Assembly: GCF_002305875.1 (NCBI RefSeq)
Contig: NZ_CP022098.1
Span: 7,130,001-7,194,000 of the forward strand
Source: Cystobacter fuscus
Lineage (GTDB): Bacteria; Myxococcota; Myxococcia; Myxococcales; Myxococcaceae
Direction: 5' to 3'
Length of the DNA: 64,000 nucleotides
In this document: positions 33,440 through 43,197 of the stretch, piece after piece
How positions within the stretch are numbered: position 1 is the stretch's first letter
Layout: every line of letters begins with the position of its first letter
Notes under the pieces: generated by a model
What the model saw: the letters and a program-made list of their open reading frames with translations, nothing else
What the model was told of the DNA's origin: nothing
Databases searched by the model: none
Translations under genes and position numbers: made by a program

Positions 33440-36196
33440 ATGCAGGATCCCATGACGTCCCAGGAGCAGATGGGCACCCGGACCCCGCCGGGCACGTCCG
33501 GGCACACGGCTCGCTGGCATGCCCTCCCCCCCGAGTCCGTGCTGTCCCGGGTGGAGAGCACGGAGGCCGGGCTCACGCACGAGCAGGCCCGGGAGCGGCT
33601 CGCCCGCCACGGACCCAACGTGATCAAGCGCGAGCGGGGCGATGGCGTGCTCACCCTGCTGTGGCGACAGGTGAACAGCCCCCTCATCTGGGTGCTCATC
33701 GCCTCCGCGGTATTGGCCGTGCTCCTGGGCAAGGTGACGGACGGGTTGGTGGTGGCCGCCGTGGTGGTCCTCAACACGCTCGTGGGCTTCGTGCAGGAGT
33801 ACCGCGCCGGCAAGGCCATCGAGGCGCTCAGCCAGATGGTGCCGCAGACCACGCCCGTGCTGCGCGGCGGGCACAAGCAGTCCGTGCCGGCCGCGGACCT
33901 GGTGCCCGGGGACGTGGTGCACCTGGAGTCCGGAGACCGGGTGCCCGCGGATCTTCGGCTGCTGCACGCGCGCAACCTCCAGATCGAGGAGGCCGCGCTC
34001 ACCGGCGAGTCGGTGCCCTCGCGCAAGCAGGTGGACGCCGTCGCGGAGGACGCGGAGCTGGGGGATCGCGCCAGCCTGGCCTTCGGCGGCACGCTGGTGA
34101 CGTCCGGAACGGCGACCGCGGTGGTGGTGGCCACCGGAGGAGCCACCGAGCTGGGACGCATCTCCCACCTGCTGGCGCAGGCCACGGACCTGCGCACGCC
34201 CATGACCCTGGCGCTCGAGCACATCGGCAAGCTCATCACCGGCGCCATCATCGTCCTGTCCGGGGTGCTGCTGGGCGTGGGGTTGCTGCGCGGCTATGAC
34301 CTCAGCGAGGCCGTCCTGGTGGCCATCACCCTGGCGGTGGCCGCGATTCCCGAGGGCCTGCCCGCCATCGTCACCATCGCGATGGCCATCGGCGTGCAGC
34401 GCATGGCGGCCCGCCGCGCCGTCATCCGCAAGCTGCCCGCCGTGGAGACCCTGGGCAGCACCACCGTCATCTGCACGGACAAGACGGGCACCCTCACGCG
34501 CAACGAGATGACGGTGCAGGCGGTGTGGACCCCTCGCGGGCGCTACACCCTGAGCGGGGTGGGCTATGCACCACAAGGGCAGCTCCAGGTGGAGGGTCAG
34601 CCGGTGGAGCACTCCCCCGAGGACGTGCGCGCGCTGCTGCTCGCGGGGGCGTTGTGCAACGACGCCGCGCTCCACTCCCGGGAGGGCCGCTGGGAGATGA
34701 CGGGAGACCCCACCGAGGGCGCGCTGGTGGTGGCCGCGGAGAAGGTGGGCCTGCGCATGGAGGCGGAGCGCGCGCGCCACGTCCGCGTGGACGCCATCCC
34801 CTTCGAGTCGGAGCACCAGTTCATGGCCACGCTCCACACGGGAGACCCCGAGGGCCGGCGCATCCTCCTCAAGGGCGCACCCGAGGTGGTGTTGCGCCGC
34901 TGCGCATTGGAGGGTGGCCCGGAGCCGGTGCTGGCGGAGGTGGAGCGCCTGGCGCGCCAGGGCATGCGCATGCTCGCGGTGGCCCGGAAGGCCGTGCCCT
35001 CGTCCGGGGACGCCTTGCGGATGGAGCACGTGGAGGGGGGCTTCACGCTGCTCGGGCTGGCGGGAATGATCGATCCACCCCGCGAGGAGGCGCTCGCGGC
35101 GGTGAAGGCCTGCCACACCGCCGGCATCCGCGTGAAGATGATGACCGGCGACCACCAGGCCACGGCGGAGGCCATCGGGGTGCAGTTGGGCATCCACGCC
35201 GCGGCTCGGCCGGGGATGACGGGTGCGCGGCTGTCCACCCTGGATGACGCGCGCCTGACCGAGGTCGTGGCGGACACGAACGTGTTCGCGCGGGTGGCGC
35301 CCGAGCACAAGCTGCGGCTGGTGCGCGCGCTCCAGGCCAAGGGACAGGTGGTGGCCATGACGGGCGATGGTGTCAACGACGCGCCCGCGCTCAAGCAGGC
35401 CAACATCGGCGTGGCCATGGGCATCACCGGCACGGCGGTGTCCAAGGAGGCGGCGGACCTGGTGCTCACCGACGACAACTTCGCCTCCATCGTCGCGGCG
35501 GTGGAGGAAGGCCGGCGCGTCTACGACAACCTCATCAAGTCACTGGCCTTCGTGCTGCCCACCAACCTGGGTCTCGCGCTCATCCTCATGTTCGGGGTGG
35601 CCTTCTTCCCCATCCAGCACGTCGAGGGGAAGTGGGTGCCGTTGATGGCCATGCTTCCCACGCAACTGCTGTGGATCAACCTGGTGGCCACCGTCACCCT
35701 GGCGCTGCCCCTGGCGTTCGAGGTGCGTGAGCGCGACGTGATGCAACGCCCACCGAGGGCCCCGGACGCCCCCGTGCTCAGCCACTTCGTGGTGATGCGC
35801 ACGGGCCTGGTGGCGCTGCTGATGGCCGCGGGGGCGATCGGGCTGTTCCTCTGGGCGTACCGCCAGGACGGCGCCGGACAGCCCACGCGGGCCCTGGCCC
35901 ATGCCCAGACGATGGCGGTCAACACCGTCATCAGCTTCCAGATCTTCTACCTGTGGCTGTGCCGCACGCTGGCGGGCTCCCTGCGGGCCGTGGGCCTGTT
36001 CAGCAACCACACCCTCTTCGTGGGCATCGGGATTCTGGTGCTGCTCCAGGCCGCCTTCATGTACGTGCCCTTCCTGCAACGGCTCTTCGGCTCCGCGGCC
36101 CTGTCACTCGAGGATGTCGGCCTCTCGGTGCTCGCGGGAATGGTGGTGTTGCCGGTGGTGGGCCTGGAGAAGTGGCTGCGCTCGCGCGGCAAGTGA
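33440..36196 (+). CDS. P2-type cation-transporting ATPase
   Basis: A 918-residue inner-membrane ion pump. It has the N-terminal cation-ATPase domain, the actuator TGES motif (EAALTGESVPS), AAIPEGLPAIVT in helix M4, the phosphorylated aspartate in DKTGTLTRNEM, and the hinge TGDGVNDAPALKQANIG. The C-terminal helical domain is present. In helix M6 the line WINLVATVTLALPLAFE lacks the aspartate that follows NLVT in calcium pumps. Ca2+ specificity is therefore doubtful, and the ion may be monovalent. The ATG at 33440 follows GAGGAGGAG six bases upstream. A longer start at 33395 has no such site. The gene is transcribed in the same direction as the exporter, but 154 bases separate them. Confidence 0.9.
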   Translation: MQDPMTSQEQMGTRTPPGTSGHTARWHALPPESVLSRVESTEAGLTHEQARERLARHGPNVIKRERGDGVLTLLWRQVNSPLIWVLIASAVLAVLLGKVTDGLVVAAVVVLNTLVGFVQEYRAGKAIEALSQMVPQTTPVLRGGHKQSVPAADLVPGDVVHLESGDRVPADLRLLHARNLQIEEAALTGESVPSRKQVDAVAEDAELGDRASLAFGGTLVTSGTATAVVVATGGATELGRISHLLAQATDLRTPMTLALEHIGKLITGAIIVLSGVLLGVGLLRGYDLSEAVLVAITLAVAAIPEGLPAIVTIAMAIGVQRMAARRAVIRKLPAVETLGSTTVICTDKTGTLTRNEMTVQAVWTPRGRYTLSGVGYAPQGQLQVEGQPVEHSPEDVRALLLAGALCNDAALHSREGRWEMTGDPTEGALVVAAEKVGLRMEAERARHVRVDAIPFESEHQFMATLHTGDPEGRRILLKGAPEVVLRRCALEGGPEPVLAEVERLARQGMRMLAVARKAVPSSGDALRMEHVEGGFTLLGLAGMIDPPREEALAAVKACHTAGIRVKMMTGDHQATAEAIGVQLGIHAAARPGMTGARLSTLDDARLTEVVADTNVFARVAPEHKLRLVRALQAKGQVVAMTGDGVNDAPALKQANIGVAMGITGTAVSKEAADLVLTDDNFASIVAAVEEGRRVYDNLIKSLAFVLPTNLGLALILMFGVAFFPIQHVEGKWVPLMAMLPTQLLWINLVATVTLALPLAFEVRERDVMQRPPRAPDAPVLSHFVVMRTGLVALLMAAGAIGLFLWAYRQDGAGQPTRALAHAQTMAVNTVISFQIFYLWLCRTLAGSLRAVGLFSNHTLFVGIGILVLLQAAFMYVPFLQRLFGSAALSLEDVGLSVLAGMVVLPVVGLEKWLRSRGK

Positions 36197-36223
36197 TTTC
36201 CCGCACAGGAGAGGTGGAGTGCC

Positions 36224-37783
36224 ATGAAACACAGTGCATTGGTTGATAGGAATTTCCTGTTCGCGGCCCTGGGCTCGCTCCTGCTGGCGGGGCCGGCCCT
36301 CGCCGAACTGCCGGAGTACACCTTCCAGCTCCAGGCCCGGACCAACATGGCGGGCAATGACTCCGGGGCCTACAACCTGGAGCCGGGCGCCCTGCTCTCC
36401 GGCAGCTATACGCTTCCCCTCACCAAGGACCGGCGGGTGGGCTTCACCCTGGCCATCACGCCCGAGGGCTCCCCGAGCCTCTGGTACGGCGTGGAGGGAA
36501 AGGGAGAGCGGATCTACACCCTGCCGCGCATCGGAGAGGATGCCCGCATGGGGGATCCCAGCCTCGATTCACGGGGCAACGTGGTGTTCGCCGTCACGGG
36601 CGCGGACGCCAACGCGGACAATGGCATCTACCTGTTGAACGTGGACGACCCGAAGCAGGTCCGTGTCATCCGCGAACCGCTGGGCTCCTCCTATTGGTCG
36701 AGCCTCGTGCTCAACGAGGCACAGCAGTTCGCGGCCCGCGTCCGGGTCGGCATCGGCAACGCCTACGTCCTGTACACCCCTCGGGAGGGGCGCTACGAGG
36801 TGACGCTCCTCGCCACGGACCACGAGCTCGACGCGGCCAGTCCCTATACCTATCTCTACTCGCCCAACCTCAACGATCTGGGACAGCTCGTGGCCGCGGT
36901 GGATCTCCAGCCCTACACCACCGAGTGGTTCCAGGAGCTGCGCGTGTGGAACCCGGATGGGACGTCCCACCTCATCGCCGAGTCCCGCGGGCGCAATCCC
37001 TCGTCATCCATCTACCGCTTCGCCTCGGTCCAACCCGCGCTCAACAACCAGGGGCAGGTCGCGTTCCTGGCGTCGGTGCGCGATGCGTCGGGGAAGCAAT
37101 CCACCGTGCTCTTCCTGTGGGATGGGGCCGAGCTGAAGACACTCGCGCAAGAGGGCCAGGGAGACATCAAGGAGTTGGAGCTCTTCCCCCCGGACATCAA
37201 TGATCAAGGGCTCGTCGTCTTCCGTGCCTTCCGCGCCGACGGATTGCGCGCGGTGTGGGTGAGCGACGGCGAGAAGCTCGAGCCCGTGGTGACGGAGCAC
37301 GATGTCCTTCCCTCGGATCTCGGTCCCGCGCGCGTGGACCAGGAGACGTCCTCGAATCCCGTCTTCGGCGGTGCCCCGATGATCAACAGCCGCGGAGACA
37401 TCTCCTTCTGCGCGGGACTGGCCCCGCCGAAGGACGACCAGGAGGAATGGGGCTCCGCCATCTACGTCGCCCAGTCCTCGTTCGCGCCGCCGGGAGAAAG
37501 CGATGGGGGCGTGGAGCCCGACGCGGGGACGGAGCCGGATGGTGGGGGCAACACCCCGCCTGACGCGGGAACGGAACCAGATGGTGGAGACGCACCGGAC
37601 GGAGGCACCCAGGCGCCGGACGCGGGCACCGGCAACCCCGCTCCCGGCGAGCCGGGCTCCCCCTCGGGCTGTGGCTGCCAGGCGGCGGCATCCGCGGCGC
37701 TGTGGCCCTGGGCCCTCGTGGGTCTGCTGCGTCTGGCCCGGTCGCGGCGAGCCCAGCGTCAGGACGGCTCGCGGCTCGACTGA
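36224..37783 (+). CDS. MYXO-CTERM surface protein with repeat beta-domain
   Basis: A 519-residue exported protein. It has a signal peptide (LFAALGSLLLAGPALA). The body repeats a motif of the type NNQGQVAFLASV / NDQGLVVFRAF / NSRGDISFCAGL roughly every 50-60 residues, suggesting a beta-propeller or similar repeat fold. A Pro/Asp/Gly linker with repeated DAGTEPDGG leads to a C-terminal tripartite tail: PSGCGCQ, a short hydrophobic helix and an arginine cluster (ARSRRAQR). That tail is the MYXO-CTERM sorting signal, cut by a myxosortase and left at the outer surface through a modified cysteine. The ligand is unknown. It follows the ATPase after 27 bases and may be co-transcribed. Confidence 0.85.
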   Translation: MKHSALVDRNFLFAALGSLLLAGPALAELPEYTFQLQARTNMAGNDSGAYNLEPGALLSGSYTLPLTKDRRVGFTLAITPEGSPSLWYGVEGKGERIYTLPRIGEDARMGDPSLDSRGNVVFAVTGADANADNGIYLLNVDDPKQVRVIREPLGSSYWSSLVLNEAQQFAARVRVGIGNAYVLYTPREGRYEVTLLATDHELDAASPYTYLYSPNLNDLGQLVAAVDLQPYTTEWFQELRVWNPDGTSHLIAESRGRNPSSSIYRFASVQPALNNQGQVAFLASVRDASGKQSTVLFLWDGAELKTLAQEGQGDIKELELFPPDINDQGLVVFRAFRADGLRAVWVSDGEKLEPVVTEHDVLPSDLGPARVDQETSSNPVFGGAPMINSRGDISFCAGLAPPKDDQEEWGSAIYVAQSSFAPPGESDGGVEPDAGTEPDGGGNTPPDAGTEPDGGDAPDGGTQAPDAGTGNPAPGEPGSPSGCGCQAAASAALWPWALVGLLRLARSRRAQRQDGSRLD

Positions 37784-37820
37784 GGGCAATCCCCGCCCCT
37801 TCACCGGAAGAACGCCCAGA

Positions 37821-37845
37821 CGGGTCTTGAACGATTCAAGACCCG
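37821..37845 (+). terminator. Perfect 11-bp hairpin after the MYXO-CTERM gene
   Basis: CGGGTCTTGAA and TTCAAGACCCG flank the loop CGA, 37 bases after the stop. There is no T-run, so it is either a weak or factor-assisted terminator or an mRNA 3'-end stabiliser. Confidence 0.5.
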
Positions 37846-37935
37846 AATGGGCCTCCATCGTCTGAATGTCGACTGCCTGACGACAGGATGCTCTCGACAG
37901 TCACGCCCATCCTTCTAGCGAAAATTTCCGCAGTC

Positions 37936-37981
37936 ACTGGAATACTATTTATTCCAGTTCTAACTCGTTTAACCCGTTAAA
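37936..37981 (+). promoter_or_regulatory. Two palindromic operator candidates upstream of the first glucanase
   Basis: ACTGGAATA-CTATT-TATTCCAGT (37936-37958) is a perfect 9-bp inverted repeat. TTTAAC-CC-GTTAAA (37968-37981) resembles LacI-family sites. Both lie in an AT-rich island (about 37915-37995), rare in this genome, some 125-170 bases before the glucanase start. They probably mark the regulated promoter. No LacI-type gene is in the window. Confidence 0.5.
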
Positions 37982-38105
37982 ATGATTTATATGCTCTATC
38001 GCACCTGCTGAAAGACACAGGCTGCGTTTCGGACGAGCAACTTTCCAACGCACCCGGTGGATAAAAGCAGGCGTGTGACTTGCCTTACCCCCCTTGGAGG
38101 TCGCG

Positions 38106-41100
38106 TTGAAAGACAGGTATGCAACGAGCTGGGCTCGCACCGGGCCCGGTACTGGATTGATTTTGCTTCAGATGCTGACGGCCTGCGGTTCCCAGCAGCA
38201 GCCGTCCACGCCCCCCGACACGGGCGTGGTGGCTTCGAAACTGGACCAGAACGTCGCGCTCGGAAAGAGCATCACGGCCTCGGGTTATACACAGGTTTAT
38301 GTCGCGGCGAACGCGAACGATGGCAACCGGAGCACCTATTGGGAGGGCGCGCCCAATGCCTATCCCAACACCCTGACGGTGAACCTCGGCGCCAGCCACA
38401 CGGTCAGCGCCGTGGTGTTGCAGCTCAACCCGGATAGCATCTGGAGCACCCGAACCCAGAACATCACGGTGCTGGGTCGCAACTCGGCGAGCGGCACCTT
38501 CGCCACCCTGGTGGCCGCGGCGGACTACACCTTCAACCCCGCGAGCGGCAATCAGGTGACCATTCCCCTGAGCACCACCGCGAGCGAGATCCAGCTGCGC
38601 TTCTCGTCGAACACGGGTGCCCCCGGCGCGCAGATCGCGGAGTTCCAGGTCCTCGGCTCGCCGGCCGGTGGAACGGTGACCTATGCCCTGACCGTCAACA
38701 ACGGCTCGGGCGGCGGCACCTACGCGGCCGACACCGTGGTGAACATCTCGGCCAACGCCGCCCCCGCCGGTCAGGTCTTCAGCTCCTGGTCGGGTGGCGT
38801 CGCGGCCAACTTCGGCAACATCTACTCGGCGTCCACCACGTACAAGACGACCGCCGCCGCGGCCACCCTCACCGCCAACTACACGTCGACGGGCACGGGC
38901 GGCTCCAAGTACGAGGCGGAAGCGGCGACCCTGAGCGGCGGCGCGGCGACCACCACCAACCACGCCAACTACAGCGGCTCGGGCTTCGTGGAGGGCTACT
39001 GGGCCCAGGGCGCGAGCACCCGCTTCAACGTCTCCGTCACGAGCGCGGGCTGGTATGACGTGGGCCTGCGCTACGGCAACGGCTTCACGGACTCCAACAT
39101 CTCCGTCTACGTGAACGGCACGCGCAGCGCGCAGAGCGCCCTGCCCACCACCGGCAACTGGGACACCTGGGCCACCAAGGTCGAGACCTTCTACCTGAAC
39201 GCGGGCAGCAACTCGATCGCCTACCAGTACGACGCCGGCGACATCGCGAACGTCAACCTGGACTACATCACCATTGGAGCCACGGCCGCCAACAAGGCCG
39301 ACCTGAGCGTGGCCGACATCCAGTGGAGCGCGGCGAGCAACCCGCCCAAGGAAGGCGAGGCCATCACCCTCAAGGCCGTGGTGCGCAACACCGGCACGGC
39401 CGCCAGCCCGAGCAGCGTCCACAAGGTCTCCTTCCGCGTGAACAACCAGGAGATCGCCGCCTCGACGCAGCCCACCACGACGTCCATCGCGGCCGGCGCG
39501 AGCGCCACCCTGACGGCCAACGCCACCTGGTCCACCGCCAACGGCACCTACGCCATCACCGCCGTCGTGGACCCGGACAACACCATCGCCGAGTTCAACG
39601 ACGCCAACAACAGCGCCACCAAGAACCTCACGGTGACGCAGCAGCCCGGCCCGGACCTCGTGGTGAGGTCCATCTCCCAGAGCCCGGCCAACCCCTCCGC
39701 GGGCAGCCCCGTCACCTTCAACGTGACCGTCGCCAACCAGGGCCTCGACGCGGCCGGCAGCTCCGCCGCCGTCAAGCTGACCATCGACGGAACGACGAGC
39801 CTCTCGGGTGTCACCTCCACGGCGCTCGCCGCGGGTGCCTCGGCCGTCGTGAGCCTCGGCGGCTCCTGGACGGCCACCAATGGCAACCACACGCTGGTCG
39901 CGACGATCGATCCCGCCAACGCCATCTCCGAGGCGGTGGAGAGCAACAACACGCTGAACTCCAGCTTCTACGTCGGCCGCGGCGCCCGCGTGCCGTGGAT
40001 CGAGTACGAGGCCGAGGACGGGGCGACCAACGCCCAGGTCCAGGGTCCCAGCCGCACGCTCGGCACCATCCCGGGCGAGGCCTCCGGACGCAAGGCCGTG
40101 GTGCTCAGCTCGACCGGCCACTACGTGCAGTGGACCACCACCGCGCCCGCCAACTCCATCGTCATCCGCAACAGCATCCCCGACGCGCCCGGCGGCGGTG
40201 GCACCCAGGCCACCATCAGCCTCTACGTCAACGGCACCAAGGTGGACACCCTCACGCTCTCCTCCAAGGAGGCCTGGGTCTACGGGGACGACGCCACCCA
40301 GTACAACAACCCCTCGGCGGGCCCCCCGCGCCGCATCTACGACGAGTCCAGCAAGCTGCTGAAGACCACCATCCCCCAGGGCGCCACCGTCCGCCTCCAG
40401 AAGGACTCGGGCGACGCCTCTCCGTACTACGCCATCGACTTCATCGACCTCGAGCTCGTCGCGGCGCCGATCGCCAAGCCCGAGGGCTACGTTGACGTCA
40501 CCCAGGCGGGCAACGGCTGGGAACCCGCCATCCCCAACGATGGCATCGCCGACGACAACGCCATCAGCCAGGCCATCTGGGCGGTCCAGGCCGGCAAGTT
40601 CAAGGGCGTCTACCTCCCGCCGGGCGTCTACGATCAGACCAACAAGATCCAGGTCAAGGGCGTCACCATCCAGGGCGCGGGCCTGTGGCACACCCGGCTC
40701 TACAACGCCAGCCTGGCCGAGGACGCGGGCTGGGGTCAGACGGGCTTCATCATCACCGGCGATGACTCGAAGTTCCGCGACTTCGCCATCTTCGGCAACA
40801 CCGACGGCCTGCGCACCCAGGGTGGCAAGGCCTGGGTGAACTCGGCCTTCAAGAACACCGTCATCGAGAACATGTGGATCGAGCACGTCCACTGCGGCTA
40901 CTGGGTCGGCGGCCCCTCCGAGTCGACGAACCTGCGCATCAGCAACGTGCGCATCCGCAACACCGGCGCGGACGGCATCAACCTGTGCAACGGCACCAAG
41001 GACAGCGTCATCGAGAACTCGCACGCCCGGAACACCGGCGATGACGCCTTCGCCATCTGGTCCGCGACCGACCTCTACGCGCAGCCGGACCGCAACAACG

Positions 41101-41627
41101 TCATCCGCAACTGCAGCGTGCAGATCGTCTGGCGCGCCGCCGCCTACGCCATCTACGGCGGCGTCGGCAACCGCATCGAGAACAGCACCGCCGCGGATGT
41201 GCTCACCTACCCCGGCCTGACCGTGAGCTCCGAGTTCAACCCCTACCCCCTGGAGTCCGCGACGATCGACGGCCTGACGCTCACCCGCACCGGCGGCACC
41301 TACTGGGGTGGTCAGCAGTTCGGCTCCATCTGGCTGCGCGGCGACCAGAACCCGACCAACGGCATCACCATCAAGAACGTCGACATCATCGACCCGACCT
41401 ACCAGGGCATCAGCATCCAGAACAACAACGGGGGCGCCTTCACCAACGTGTTGTTCGATGGCATCACCATCACCAACCCCACCACCTACGGCATCCAGGT
41501 GCTGTCCACGGCCAAGGGTGGTGCCACCTTCAGCAACGTGACGGTGAACAACGCCCCCAGCGGCAAGGCCGTCAACCAGAGCAACGGCGGCTTCACCATC
41601 ACCAACGGCGGCGGCAACAACTGGTAG
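38106..41627 (+). CDS. Multidomain lipoprotein alpha-1,3-glucanase (GH87 type)
   Basis: A 1173-residue exported enzyme that should cut alpha-1,3-glucan, a fungal wall and biofilm polymer. I chose the TTG at 38106 because GGAGG sits five bases upstream and a lipobox (MLTAC) then follows at residue 27. The order is an F5/8-type (CBM32-like) domain (NVALGKSITASGYTQ), a bacterial repeat domain (TYALTVNNGSGGGTY), and a CBM35-like domain (YEAEAATLSGGA). Two CARDB linker domains follow (LKAVVRNTGTA, FNVTVANQGLD), then a second YEAEDG domain and a right-handed beta-helix. In the helix GADGIN and NTGDDAFAIW match the GH87 catalytic aspartates. A lipid anchor would keep it on the cell surface for predation. 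The family is assigned from motifs. Confidence 0.85.
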   Translation: MKDRYATSWARTGPGTGLILLQMLTACGSQQQPSTPPDTGVVASKLDQNVALGKSITASGYTQVYVAANANDGNRSTYWEGAPNAYPNTLTVNLGASHTVSAVVLQLNPDSIWSTRTQNITVLGRNSASGTFATLVAAADYTFNPASGNQVTIPLSTTASEIQLRFSSNTGAPGAQIAEFQVLGSPAGGTVTYALTVNNGSGGGTYAADTVVNISANAAPAGQVFSSWSGGVAANFGNIYSASTTYKTTAAAATLTANYTSTGTGGSKYEAEAATLSGGAATTTNHANYSGSGFVEGYWAQGASTRFNVSVTSAGWYDVGLRYGNGFTDSNISVYVNGTRSAQSALPTTGNWDTWATKVETFYLNAGSNSIAYQYDAGDIANVNLDYITIGATAANKADLSVADIQWSAASNPPKEGEAITLKAVVRNTGTAASPSSVHKVSFRVNNQEIAASTQPTTTSIAAGASATLTANATWSTANGTYAITAVVDPDNTIAEFNDANNSATKNLTVTQQPGPDLVVRSISQSPANPSAGSPVTFNVTVANQGLDAAGSSAAVKLTIDGTTSLSGVTSTALAAGASAVVSLGGSWTATNGNHTLVATIDPANAISEAVESNNTLNSSFYVGRGARVPWIEYEAEDGATNAQVQGPSRTLGTIPGEASGRKAVVLSSTGHYVQWTTTAPANSIVIRNSIPDAPGGGGTQATISLYVNGTKVDTLTLSSKEAWVYGDDATQYNNPSAGPPRRIYDESSKLLKTTIPQGATVRLQKDSGDASPYYAIDFIDLELVAAPIAKPEGYVDVTQAGNGWEPAIPNDGIADDNAISQAIWAVQAGKFKGVYLPPGVYDQTNKIQVKGVTIQGAGLWHTRLYNASLAEDAGWGQTGFIITGDDSKFRDFAIFGNTDGLRTQGGKAWVNSAFKNTVIENMWIEHVHCGYWVGGPSESTNLRISNVRIRNTGADGINLCNGTKDSVIENSHARNTGDDAFAIWSATDLYAQPDRNNVIRNCSVQIVWRAAAYAIYGGVGNRIENSTAADVLTYPGLTVSSEFNPYPLESATIDGLTLTRTGGTYWGGQQFGSIWLRGDQNPTNGITIKNVDIIDPTYQGISIQNNNGGAFTNVLFDGITITNPTTYGIQVLSTAKGGATFSNVTVNNAPSGKAVNQSNGGFTITNGGGNNW

Positions 41628-41651
41628 CCTGACGTACCCCTGAAAAAAATC

Positions 41652-41683
41652 GGGCCGCCCCTGGAGACAGGGGCGGCCCTTTT
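41652..41683 (+). terminator. Bidirectional terminator between convergent genes
   Basis: GGGCCGCCCCT and AGGGGCGGCCC form an 11-bp stem with loop GGAGAC. T-residues follow on the plus side, and a run of seven A residues (41643-41649) precedes it, so it can act on both strands. Confidence 0.9.
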
Positions 41684-41703
41684 GCTTCAGACCCGAGGTG
41701 GGC

Positions 41704-42975
41704 TCACCACTTGCCGTTCTTGCCGATGCGCTCGAGCTTCTTCTGCAGATCCTTCACCTTGGCCTCGGTCTGCGCCGCGCCGCCGGAGAGGATGGAGTGC
41801 ACGGTGTTGCGGAAGTCCGCGCTCACGCGGCTGTACTTGGCCCCCGTCACCTTCGCCGGCCGCGCGACCGCGTTGGTGAAGGTGTCCAGGAGCGTGCCGA
41901 AGAAGGGATTGGCCTTCAGCACGTCCGCGTCCTTGTAGAGGCTGACGATGGTGGGGTTGAAGGAGCCGAGGATGGCGCGGCGCTTCTGCTCCTCGGGGCT
42001 CGCGAGGTACTTCACCAGGTCCGCGGCGATCTCCGGGTGCTTGGAGTACTTCGACACCGACAGGTTCCAGCCGCCCAGGGTGCCGGTGGACTTGCCGTCC
42101 GCGCCGCCCTTGGGCAGCGCCACCACGCCCACCTTGCCGTTGATGGGGCTGTCCGGCGAGTTGGCCAGCGCCCACGCGTAGGGCCAGTTGCGCATGAACA
42201 CCGCATTGCCCGACTGGAAGACGCCGCGCGCGCCCTCCTCCTCGTAGTTGAGCACGCCCTGGGGCGCGATGGTGCCAATCCACGAGGCCGCCGTCTTCAG
42301 CGCCTCGGCCGCCTTCGGGTTGTCGATGTTGACCTTGCCGCTCTTGTCGACGATGGCCCCGCCCCCGAAGGAGTCGATCCACTCCAGCGCGTTGCAGGTG
42401 AGCGTCTCGGCCGCCTTCGCCTGGAAGACGAAGCCCACCATCTTGTCATTGCCGGCCTTGCGCTCGGCGTCCTGCACCAGCTTGGCCGTCGTGGCCAGCT
42501 CCTGCCAGGTGGTGGGGGGCTTCTGCTTGTACTTCTCCAGCAAGTCCTTGCGGTAGTACAGCACGCCCGCGTCGGTGAACCACGGCATCGCCACGAGCTT
42601 GCCGTCCACCGTGTTGTTCTCCACGATGGCCGGGAAGTGCTGCTTCACCACGTCGTCCGGAATGTATTTCTTCAGATCGATGAAGTGGGCCCCGAGGATG
42701 CCGGGCCACACCACGTCCACCCGGAAGACGTCGATGTCCGGGGAGCCCGCGGACAATTGCTGCTGAAATACCGTCAACTGCTCGCTGGCATCCGTGGAGC
42801 CACTGACGAGTTTCACCTCGTGGCCGCTCTTCTTGGCCCACGCCTCCGCACCCTGCTTGCAGAGTTCGAATTCCTTGCCCACGGTGCCGCAAGAAATGGC
42901 CACGGTCTCCGCGGCGGAGACGGTGGGAACAACCAGGGTGGCGGCGACGCTGATCGCCATCAGCACGTGACGCAT
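41704..42975 (-). CDS. ABC transporter sugar-binding protein
   Basis: A 423-residue exported solute-binding protein of the carbohydrate (MalE/ThuE-like) type. It has a signal peptide cut near VSAAE. The fold signatures include GSPDIDVFRVDVVWPGIL, VAMPWFTDAGVLYYRKDLL and the hinge region FMRNWPYAWAL. AGGAGG lies nine bases before the ATG. It should deliver an oligosaccharide, perhaps a nigero- or maltooligosaccharide released by the flanking glucanases, to an ABC importer. No permease or ATPase gene is present here, so it must share a transporter encoded elsewhere. It lies 222 bases downstream of the second glucanase on the same strand. Confidence 0.88.
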   Translation of the reverse strand: MRHVLMAISVAATLVVPTVSAAETVAISCGTVGKEFELCKQGAEAWAKKSGHEVKLVSGSTDASEQLTVFQQQLSAGSPDIDVFRVDVVWPGILGAHFIDLKKYIPDDVVKQHFPAIVENNTVDGKLVAMPWFTDAGVLYYRKDLLEKYKQKPPTTWQELATTAKLVQDAERKAGNDKMVGFVFQAKAAETLTCNALEWIDSFGGGAIVDKSGKVNIDNPKAAEALKTAASWIGTIAPQGVLNYEEEGARGVFQSGNAVFMRNWPYAWALANSPDSPINGKVGVVALPKGGADGKSTGTLGGWNLSVSKYSKHPEIAADLVKYLASPEEQKRRAILGSFNPTIVSLYKDADVLKANPFFGTLLDTFTNAVARPAKVTGAKYSRVSADFRNTVHSILSGGAAQTEAKVKDLQKKLERIGKNGKW

Positions 42976-43197
42976 TCGGTTCTGCCTCCTGTCGGGGTAA
43001 CGCGCGCGGGAGCATCCCCAATTTCCCCGGCGAACCCAACGAATTCATCTCCGGCCCATGTCAAGCGGTGGGCAGATGCGCCTCGGGGCGCTTGCGGAGT
43101 TGACCACGCGTGCCGCTTGCCGCTCCGCGTCAAGCTCGAACGGCCCCACCAGCCCGGTGGAGGCCGGACCGGAAGGCCATGCTCCTGGCCGCTGGCG

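Noticed and set aside
38085-41024. A 979-codon frame antisense to the first glucanase
   Set aside because: The composition is almost only V, G, A, R and D repeats. The plus-strand frame has clear domains and catalytic residues.
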